A stretch of DNA of 8,088 nt from Clostridiales bacterium (GTDB taxonomy: Bacteria > Bacillota > Clostridia > Oscillospirales > Oscillospiraceae). A model generated the notes under the pieces. That model searched no databases. It was given only the letters and a program-made list of their open reading frames with translations, and had not been told where the DNA came from. Below are positions 1-5,152 of the stretch, piece by piece; the first letter of the stretch is position 1, and each line of letters opens with the position of its first letter. Position numbers and translations under genes: made by a program. The stretch spans positions 15,171-23,258 of the forward strand of contig DYBS01000012.1 of assembly GCA_019418525.1 (NCBI GenBank), given 5' to 3'.

Positions 1-1006
1 CACCGGCGAAGCCGTGCTGGAGGCCGACTCCGCCACCCGGGAGGCCATGGTGAAAAAGCAGGCCGAGCAGCTGGAGCGCAAGCGCCTGCTTGAGACCCTG
101 AAGGGCCAGGAGAACGTGACCCTGGACGGCCAGAAGGTGAAGGTCTACTGCAACATCGGCACCCCCCAGGACGTGGCTGCGGTGAAGGCCAACGACGGCG
201 GCGGCATCGGCCTCTTCCGCAGCGAGTTCCTCTACCTCCAGTGCGACGACTATCCCGACGAGGAGATGCAGTTCCGGGCCTACCGGGAGGTCCTTTCCGC
301 CATGGAGGGCAAGATGGTCATCATCCGCACCCTGGACATCGGCGCGGACAAGCAGATCGGCTATTTCCACCTGGACAAGGAGGAGAACCCCGCCATGGGC
401 ATGCGCGCCCTGCGCATCTGCCTGACCCGGCCGGAGATCTTCCGCACCCAGCTGCGGGCCCTGTACCGCGCCTCCGCCTACGGCAAGCTGGGCATCATGT
501 TCCCCATGGTCACCAGCGTGTGGGAAGTCCAGGCCTGCAAGCAGGCCTGCCAGGAAGTGGCCCAGGAGCTGAAGGAAGAGGGCATCCCCTTCGACGAGAC
601 CGGCATCCAGATCGGCATCATGGTGGAGACCCCCGCCGCCGTGGTCATGAGCGATCTGCTGGCTCAGGAGGTGGACTTCTTCAGCATCGGCACCAACGAC
701 CTGACCCAGTACACCCTGGCCTGTGACCGGCAGTCCAGCAATCTGGGCAAGTTCTTCGACCCCCACCATCCGGCGGTGCTCCGCTCCATCCAGACCGTAG
801 TGGACAACGCCCACCGCTGCGGCAAGTGGGTGGGTATCTGCGGCGAGCTGGCCGCCGATCTGGAGCTCACCGAGACCTTCCTGGCCATCGGTGTGGACGA
901 GCTGAGCGTCAGCCCCAGCGCGGTGCTGCCCCTGCGCAACGCCATCCGCCAGACTGATGTGAGCAAGACCCGTCAGTCCGCTCTGGCCGCCCTTCAGCTC
1001 CCCTAA
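1..1006 (+). CDS. ptsI: PTS enzyme I (phosphoenolpyruvate-protein phosphotransferase), C-terminal part; 5' end outside the window
   Basis: Enzyme I takes phosphate from phosphoenolpyruvate and passes it to HPr, the first step of the cytoplasmic PTS sugar-uptake chain. The reading frame is already open at base 2, so the gene starts upstream; about 335 residues of the usual ~570 are present. They include the end of the swivel/linker region and the whole PEP-binding TIM barrel. Visible motifs are GIGLFRSEF near bases 200-226, the PEP-utilising signature FFSIGTNDLTQY near 676-711, and the active-site Cys in GICGEL near 833-850. The phospho-His domain lies outside the window. The GTG at 14 is an internal Val codon, not a start. 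The gene ends with TAA, 13 bases before a strong terminator. ptsH may lie upstream, but that cannot be seen. Identity is secure, because the closest relatives (PEP synthase, pyruvate phosphate dikinase) have different lengths and flanking sequences. Confidence 0.96.
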   Translation, partial: TGEAVLEADSATREAMVKKQAEQLERKRLLETLKGQENVTLDGQKVKVYCNIGTPQDVAAVKANDGGGIGLFRSEFLYLQCDDYPDEEMQFRAYREVLSAMEGKMVIIRTLDIGADKQIGYFHLDKEENPAMGMRALRICLTRPEIFRTQLRALYRASAYGKLGIMFPMVTSVWEVQACKQACQEVAQELKEEGIPFDETGIQIGIMVETPAAVVMSDLLAQEVDFFSIGTNDLTQYTLACDRQSSNLGKFFDPHHPAVLRSIQTVVDNAHRCGKWVGICGELAADLELTETFLAIGVDELSVSPSAVLPLRNAIRQTDVSKTRQSALAALQLP

Positions 1007-1019
1007 ACGCCCCTAAAAA

Positions 1020-1058
1020 CCCCCCGGGACACCGTCCTCTGTGTCCCGGGGGGCTTTG
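1020..1058 (+). terminator. Rho-independent terminator of ptsI
   Basis: A perfect 13-bp GC-rich stem pairs 1020-1032 with 1041-1053 around an 8-base loop. It is followed by a short T-rich tract (CTTTGTGTTCTCT). It starts 13 bases after the ptsI stop codon, so ptsI is the last gene of its transcription unit. Confidence 0.9.
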
Positions 1059-1074
1059 TGTTCTCTCGGAAGAA

Positions 1075-1110
1075 AAAAAGAAAGACACGCTGTCGCGTGT
1101 CTTTCTTTTT
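1075..1110. terminator. Bidirectional terminator between ptsI and tRNA-Gln
   Basis: A perfect 16-bp stem pairs 1075-1090 with 1095-1110 around the 4-base loop TGTC. One arm is A-rich and the other T-rich, so each strand gets a U-tract: CTTTCTTTTT on plus, TTTTTTT (1073-1079 read on minus) on the other. For the minus-strand tRNA this is the natural terminator. The stem begins at base 1110, which is also the last A of the encoded CCA end. For ptsI it acts as a backup terminator. Confidence 0.88.
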
Positions 1111-1183
1111 GGCAGCGGGTGAAGGATTCGAACCCTCACATACAGAGTCAGAGTCTGCTGTGCTACCCTTACACAAACCCGCT
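1110..1183 (-). tRNA. tRNA-Gln (anticodon CTG), CCA end encoded
   Basis: Read on the minus strand this folds as a full cloverleaf. Acceptor stem AGCGGGT pairs with ACCCGCT. The D arm is GTGT/GCAC with a GG-containing loop, and the anticodon stem is GCAGA/TCTGT. The 7-base anticodon loop CTCTGAC places CTG at positions 34-36, which reads CAG (Gln). A 4-base variable loop follows, then the T arm GAGGG-TTCGAAT-CCTTC. The discriminator is G and CCA is encoded. Length is 71 bases plus CCA. A consensus promoter lies ~40 bases upstream and a terminator starts at its 3' end, so it is a single-gene unit. Confidence 0.96.
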
Positions 1184-1224
1184 ATCTGGTTTTTTCTGCC
1201 GCGCTCTCGTCGAGCGCAGGATTT

Positions 1225-1252
1225 ATTATAACAGAAAGCCGCAGAATGTCAA
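1225..1252 (-). promoter_or_regulatory. Promoter of tRNA-Gln (perfect sigma-A boxes)
   Basis: On the minus strand TTGACA (1252-1247) and TATAAT (1230-1225) both match consensus exactly and are separated by 16 bp. The predicted start is near 1217-1219, about 35 bases before the tRNA 5' end. The short leader holds a 6-bp hairpin (GCGCTC 1201-1206 with GAGCGC 1212-1217). Such a strong promoter fits a stable RNA gene. Confidence 0.9.
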
Positions 1253-1290
1253 GCGGAATTTTCAATTTTTTCGAGAAATTTTTCAGAGCC

Positions 1291-1335
1291 TAAAAACCGG
1301 CCGGCAGGCGGCCCCATAAGGGCCGTCTGCCGGTC
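1291..1335 (-). terminator. Rho-independent terminator of the 46-residue protein gene
   Basis: The stem pairs 1301-1314 with 1320-1333 (14 bp, one G-T pair) around a 5-base loop. On the minus strand it is followed by GG and a run of five T (1296-1292). It begins 6 bases past the stop codon at 1340-1342, which supports real transcription of the small gene. Confidence 0.85.
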
Positions 1336-1339
1336 TGCC

Positions 1340-1480
1340 TTAGTACTTGCTGGTCGGCTCGCTTTTGCTCTGCGCGCCGCTGTGCTTGCAGTTCTGAGCG
1401 CTGCCGCTCTGCTTCTGGTCCTGAGCGGCGGGGTTCTTGGCCTTGTTAGTCTTGCGGAGATCATTGCCGTTGCTCTGCAT
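1340..1480 (-). CDS. Unrecognised small hydrophilic protein, 46 residues
   Basis: I do not recognise this protein. The chosen start is the ATG at 1480, because GAGGTGAG, a good ribosome binding site, sits just before it. The upstream in-frame ATG at 1534 has no such site and would add 18 residues. The product (begins MQSNGNDLRK, ends EPTSKY) is dominated by Ser, Lys, Gln, Asn and Ala. It has one Cys, one His, one C-terminal Tyr, and no hydrophobic stretch or signal peptide, so it is probably soluble and disordered. A good terminator follows directly. It is divergent from nrdR, with ~100 bases of shared upstream region. Composition and size recall minor small acid-soluble spore proteins of Firmicutes, but I see no diagnostic motif. 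A chance ORF is possible, though the site-plus-terminator pairing argues against it. Confidence 0.6.
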   Translation of the reverse strand: MQSNGNDLRKTNKAKNPAAQDQKQSGSAQNCKHSGAQSKSEPTSKY

Positions 1481-1575
1481 GGATCTCACCTCACTTTCCT
1501 CGGCCTTAGTGTGCCCACCGCCCGGCTCGCTCATACCTGTATGGAAAAATAATGATACAAAAGATGGGAAAAGCG

Positions 1576-1584
1576 TGCTATAAT
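1576..1584 (+). promoter_or_regulatory. Extended -10 promoter of nrdR
   Basis: TGC-TATAAT forms a perfect extended -10 element. The region 17 bp upstream (TACAAA, 1556-1561) is only a weak -35, which is common for extended -10 promoters. Predicted start is ~1591, giving a ~70-base leader. That leader contains a small 6-bp GC hairpin (1607-1612 with 1616-1621) and the AGGGAGG ribosome binding site at 1645-1651. Confidence 0.75.
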
Positions 1585-1661
1585 ATAGGACAGAAACACC
1601 ATCACTCCGGCGCCGCGCCGGTGGCAGCCGGTCCGTACGCAGCCAGGGAGGTTACGCACCC

Positions 1662-2117
1662 ATGAGATGTCCATACTGTGCCAATCCGGAAAGTAAAGTC
1701 GTGGATTCCCGGCCCTCCGATGAGGGTTCCAGTATCCGCCGCCGTCGGGAGTGTCTGGTCTGTCACCGGCGCTTCACCACTTATGAGACCATGGAGAGCC
1801 TCCCTCTGGTGGTCATCAAGCGGGACGGCAGCCGCCAGGCCTTCGACAAGGGCAAGGTCCTCAGCGGTATGCTCCGGGCCTGTGAGAAGCGTCCGGTGGA
1901 CTTTGGCACCCTGGAGCGCATCGCCGACGAGATCGAGCAGACTCTTCAGAATGAGATGACCCGGGAGATCACCACCACCAACATCGGCGAGATGGTGATG
2001 GAACGCCTGCGGAAGGTGGATGAGGTGGCCTATATCCGCTTTGCCTCGGTCTACCGCCAATTCCAGGATATCAGCTCCTTTTTGGAAGAACTCAACAAAC
2101 TCCTCAAGGAGAAATAA
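1662..2117 (+). CDS. nrdR: Transcriptional repressor NrdR of ribonucleotide reductase genes
   Basis: NrdR is a nucleotide-sensing repressor that binds paired NrdR boxes in front of ribonucleotide reductase operons when (d)ATP signals are high. At 151 residues it has the family's normal length. The N-terminal zinc ribbon is clear: CPYC at residues 3-6 and CLVC at 31-34, with the family sequences VVDSRPSDEG and IRRRRECLVCHRRFTTYE. The ATP-cone domain follows from about residue 49 (VVIKRDGSRQAFD), and the VAYIRFASVYRQF motif typical of NrdR lies near the C-terminus. The start is the ATG at 1662, with AGGGAGG 10 bases upstream. The gene stands alone behind its own promoter; its stop codon is 2 bases from the stop of the convergent membrane peptidase gene. 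No nrd gene is in the window, so its targets lie elsewhere. Confidence 0.98.
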   Translation: MRCPYCANPESKVVDSRPSDEGSSIRRRRECLVCHRRFTTYETMESLPLVVIKRDGSRQAFDKGKVLSGMLRACEKRPVDFGTLERIADEIEQTLQNEMTREITTTNIGEMVMERLRKVDEVAYIRFASVYRQFQDISSFLEELNKLLKEK

Positions 2118-2119
2118 CC

Positions 2120-3178
2120 CTATGCTCCGGCCGGGTCGAGATACGCCTCGATCCGGCCATAGTACTCCTTTATGCCTGATTCAGCATAGCTGCGGGCGTC
2201 CATCTCGATGAGCTGGGTATAGTAGGCCTCGAAATCATCTCCGTCCTGATAATCGCCCAGTTCCTCCACGTAGCTCCGGGCCTCTGAAAACAATTGCAGC
2301 TGCCGGTACCGCTCCGGGCTCTGGCTGTAAAGCTCCACAACGCTGTGCTGGTATGCGTGGTAGCACTCGTGCAGCACCGTGTCCAGCACATCTTTTGCAT
2401 CGTCCTCCACCAGGTGATCCAGGTTGAGGACGATTTGATTTGTCACGGGATTGTACTCCCCCAGGGTTTCCTCCTCCATGGTGCCCGCTCCCACGGGCAG
2501 CTCATGGGGCACCCCCAGGTAACTGCGTTCAATGTTGGCCACGGTCTGGAGTACATCCAGCCGCTCCTCCACAGTGAGCTCCCCCCAGGCCGTGTTCTCC
2601 AGAAGGCACAGCTCCTGGATATGGCCGTTGATGGTTTCTTTTTCCCCCTGATAGCCGTCAGTCGCCTTTCGGTCGGGCACCAACAACACGCCGCCCCGCA
2701 GGACCGAGCTCATCCCCACCGCCAGCAGCGCCAGCGAGCAGAGGGTGAAGATGCTGCGCCCGCCCATCAGGACCACCCCCGTCCGGCGCAGGAGGATGGC
2801 CCGCCGCCGCTCCGGGCAGCGGATGGGGCTGAGCAGGACCCAGAGTCCATAGAACACCGTCAGCACCAGCGCGGCGCACAGCACCCCCCGGCACAGCATC
2901 GGAACGTACTTCCCATAGGCCAGTACGGTGTACACCCCGTAGGGAGAGAGCACTGTCATCCACACATTCCAGTTGTTGCGCCGGGTGCGCCTGCCCAGGA
3001 GATACCCCAGCAGCACTCCCGCCGCCGCCAGCGCCCACAGCAGCAGCCTGGACTGCCGGTTGCTCAGCTCCAGCACCGGGCGGAAGAGGGCGGACCGGTA
3101 CCAGAACATGCACAGGCCTGCCCAGAACACCAGCTCGATCCGGTAACTCCACAGATCCATGGTGTTGCGCCCCCGCAT
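2120..3178 (-). CDS. Membrane protein with C-terminal HExxH metallopeptidase-like domain
   Basis: The family is not one I can name. From the ATG at 3178 the product has 352 residues. The N-terminal half is membrane-embedded: about five hydrophobic segments at roughly 15-30, 43-62, 75-95, 97-118 and 140-156, with Arg-rich turns between them. The C-terminal ~180 residues are soluble and acidic and hold LHECYHAYQH, a zinc-binding HExxH (His270, Glu271, His274). A downstream IEMDARSYAE offers Glu325 as a possible third ligand, the arrangement of gluzincin-type peptidases. The 5'-most ATG (3223) is rejected because the likely promoter's -10 box covers its codons 3-4. The ATG at 3178 has a purine-rich site (AAGGGGGAAGG) just upstream; an ATG at 3160 is an alternative. 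It follows the ABC operon by 66 bases without a terminator, so read-through is likely besides its own promoter. Substrate unknown. Confidence 0.8.
   Translation of the reverse strand: MRGRNTMDLWSYRIELVFWAGLCMFWYRSALFRPVLELSNRQSRLLLWALAAAGVLLGYLLGRRTRRNNWNVWMTVLSPYGVYTVLAYGKYVPMLCRGVLCAALVLTVFYGLWVLLSPIRCPERRRAILLRRTGVVLMGGRSIFTLCSLALLAVGMSSVLRGGVLLVPDRKATDGYQGEKETINGHIQELCLLENTAWGELTVEERLDVLQTVANIERSYLGVPHELPVGAGTMEEETLGEYNPVTNQIVLNLDHLVEDDAKDVLDTVLHECYHAYQHSVVELYSQSPERYRQLQLFSEARSYVEELGDYQDGDDFEAYYTQLIEMDARSYAESGIKEYYGRIEAYLDPAGA
2129..2158. terminator. Hairpin at the convergent 3' ends of nrdR and the membrane peptidase gene
   Basis: A 12-bp stem (11 standard pairs and one G-T) joins 2129-2140 with 2147-2158 around a 6-base loop. 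It starts 11 bases after the nrdR stop but lies inside the last codons of the opposing gene. There is no clear U-tract on either strand, so efficiency as a terminator is uncertain. It is the only strong hairpin at this junction. Confidence 0.45.
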
Positions 3179-3211
3179 CGGCCCTTCCCCCTTCTCCCCG
3201 TCGTTTTTTTC

Positions 3212-3220
3212 ATTATAGCA
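3212..3220 (-). promoter_or_regulatory. Extended -10 promoter of the membrane peptidase gene
   Basis: On the minus strand TGC-TATAAT (3220-3212) is a perfect extended -10 element. The -35 region 17 bp upstream (TTCCAC) is poor. The predicted start near 3205 gives a ~27-base leader to the ATG at 3178. The site lies in the 66-base gap after the ABC-B stop codon, so the gene can be expressed apart from the efflux operon. Confidence 0.65.
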
Positions 3221-3244
3221 CACCTGGACGGGGGGTGGAATAGA

Positions 3245-5131
3245 TCAGGCCGGCTCTTCGGCGAAATTGCCGGTGTAGAGGCGGTAATAGGTGCCCTTCT
3301 CCTCCATGAGCTGGTCGTGGGTGCCCCGCTCGATGATGCGTCCCTGGTCCATGACCATGATGCAGTCGGCGTTGCGCACGGTGGAGAGCCGGTGGGCGAT
3401 GACAAAGGTGGTGCGCCCGGTCATGAGGGCGTCCATGCCGTCCTGAACCAGCTTCTCGGTGCGGGTGTCGATGGAGGAGGTGGCCTCGTCCAGGATCAGC
3501 ACCGGGGGATCGGCCACGGCGGCCCGGGCAATGGCGATGAGCTGCCGCTGGCCCTGGGAGAGGTTGGCACCGTCACCGGTGAGCATGGTGTCATACCCAT
3601 CGGGCAGGCGGCGGATGAAGCCGTCGGCGTTGGCCAGTCGGGCGGCGGCCATGCACTCCTCGTCAGTGGCGTTCAGATTGCCGTAGCGGATGTTCTCCAG
3701 AACGGTGCCGGTAAAGAGGTGGGTGTCCTGGAGCACGATGCCCAAACTGCGGCGCAGGTCCGGCTTCTTGATCTTATTGATATTGATGCCGTCGTAGCGG
3801 ATCTTGCCGTCGGCGATGTCGTAGAAGCGGTTGATCAGGTTGGTGATGGTGGTCTTGCCCGCACCGGTGGCGCCTACAAAGGCGATCTTCTGGCCTGGCT
3901 TTGCCCACAGGCTGATGTCGTGGAGGACCATTTTCTTCTCATCGTAGCCGAAGTCCACGCTGTCAAAGACCACGCCGCCCTGCAGGCGGGTGTAGGTGAT
4001 GGTACCGTCAGCCTTGTGGGGGTGCTTCCAGGCCCAGACATTGGTGCGCTCCGAGGCCTCGGACAGGGAGCCGTCGGCGTTCTCCTTGGCGTCCACCAGC
4101 TCCACATACCCCTCGTCCTTCTCAGGCTCCTGGTCCATCATCTCAAAGACACGGGAGGCGCCGGCGGCGGCGGTGACCACGAAGTTGATCTGCTGGCTCA
4201 CCTGGGTGATGGGCTGGGTAAAACTCTTGTTGAGGCCCACGAAGGTGATAACGATGCCCAGGGTCACGCCGGCCAGGCCGTTGATACCCAGCACCGCGCC
4301 CACGATGGCCACCAGGGCATAGCTCAGCCAGCCGATGTTGGCGTTGATGGGCATGAGGAGGTTGGCGTAGCGGTTGGCCTTGTCGGCGCTCTCCCGCAGG
4401 GCCTCGTTGACCTGGTGGAAATCAGCCTTGGCCGCCTCCTCGTGGCAGAAGACCTTGACCACCTTCTGGCCGTCCAGCATCTCCTCAATGAAGCCGTCCA
4501 CAATGCCCAGGTTCTGCTGCTGCTGAACATAATACTTTCCCGAGAGCTTGGAGAAATTGGTGGTCACCAGCAGCATCACCACCGCGGTAAGCACAGAGAT
4601 GATGGTGAGAACGGGGTTGAGCAGGATCATGGTCACCAGGGTAGCGGCCATGGTGATGGTCGAGTTGATGATCTGGGGGATGCTCTGGCTCATCAGCTGG
4701 CGAAGGGTGTCCACGTCGTTGGTGTACACCGACATGATGTCGCCGTGGGCGTGGGTATCGAAATACTTGATGGGCAGGGATTCCATACGCCGGAACAGGT
4801 CGTTGCGCAGGCGGCGCATGGTGCCCTGGCTGATGGTGACCATGATGCGGTTATAGCCGTAGGCCGCCGCGATGCCCACTACCAGCAGGCACACCAGCCG
4901 AAGGACGGCCCGGCCCAGGCCGCTGAAGTCGGTGGAGCCGGCGCTCATCATGGGCACGATGTAGTCGTCCACCAGGGTCTGGGGGAAGGTGGCGCCCGCC
5001 ACGGTGGCGATGGCGGAGACCACGATGCACAGGATGACCAGCACAAAGGCCAGCCGGTAGGAGTGGAGCATGTAACGCACCACCCGCTTGAGGACCGGCA
5101 GCGAGGCGCTGCGGGCTTTCTTTTGATCCAT
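3245..5131 (-). CDS. ABC exporter half-transporter B (canonical catalytic subunit of a heterodimer)
   Basis: This is a fused membrane-plus-ATPase half-transporter of 628 residues. A six-helix exporter domain spans about 20-325 and the nucleotide-binding domain about 387-628. Motifs are Walker A GATGAGKTT (420-428), Q-loop Gln468, signature LSQGQ (524-528), Walker B LILDE with catalytic Glu549, and switch His580. The catalytic residues are intact, but the signature has Gln for the first Gly. That is expected for the partner whose signature faces the degenerate site in TM287/288-like heterodimers. A hydrophilic linker of ~55 residues (332-386), rich in charged and Trp residues (WAWKHPH), separates the two domains and is about 40 residues longer than in subunit A. 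The ATG at 5131 has AGAAGGAGG 11 bases upstream, and the gene follows subunit A by 21 bases. Drug or lipid efflux is the likely role; the substrate cannot be read from sequence. Confidence 0.93.
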   Translation of the reverse strand: MDQKKARSASLPVLKRVVRYMLHSYRLAFVLVILCIVVSAIATVAGATFPQTLVDDYIVPMMSAGSTDFSGLGRAVLRLVCLLVVGIAAAYGYNRIMVTISQGTMRRLRNDLFRRMESLPIKYFDTHAHGDIMSVYTNDVDTLRQLMSQSIPQIINSTITMAATLVTMILLNPVLTIISVLTAVVMLLVTTNFSKLSGKYYVQQQQNLGIVDGFIEEMLDGQKVVKVFCHEEAAKADFHQVNEALRESADKANRYANLLMPINANIGWLSYALVAIVGAVLGINGLAGVTLGIVITFVGLNKSFTQPITQVSQQINFVVTAAAGASRVFEMMDQEPEKDEGYVELVDAKENADGSLSEASERTNVWAWKHPHKADGTITYTRLQGGVVFDSVDFGYDEKKMVLHDISLWAKPGQKIAFVGATGAGKTTITNLINRFYDIADGKIRYDGININKIKKPDLRRSLGIVLQDTHLFTGTVLENIRYGNLNATDEECMAAARLANADGFIRRLPDGYDTMLTGDGANLSQGQRQLIAIARAAVADPPVLILDEATSSIDTRTEKLVQDGMDALMTGRTTFVIAHRLSTVRNADCIMVMDQGRIIERGTHDQLMEEKGTYYRLYTGNFAEEPA

Positions 5132-5142
5132 AGTGAAAAGTC

Positions 5143-5151
5143 CCTCCTTCT
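5143..5151 (-). promoter_or_regulatory. Ribosome binding site of ABC-B
   Basis: AGAAGGAGG (minus strand 5151-5143) lies in the 21-base gap after the ABC-A stop and 11 bases before the ATG at 5131. The identical nonamer precedes ABC-A, suggesting matched translation of the two subunits. Confidence 0.85.
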
Positions 5152-5152
5152 A

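Noticed and set aside
1041..1319. A 92-codon plus-strand frame across the terminator and tRNA
   Set aside because: It runs through two terminators and the antisense of tRNA-Gln, so it is not a gene.
1481..1534. An 18-residue N-terminal extension of the small protein from the ATG at 1534
   Set aside because: There is no spaced ribosome binding site before 1534, while GAGGTGAG precedes the ATG at 1480.
1602..2060. A 152-codon minus-strand frame opposite nrdR
   Set aside because: nrdR is unmistakable with its zinc ribbon and ATP-cone; the opposite frame has no ribosome binding site or domain.
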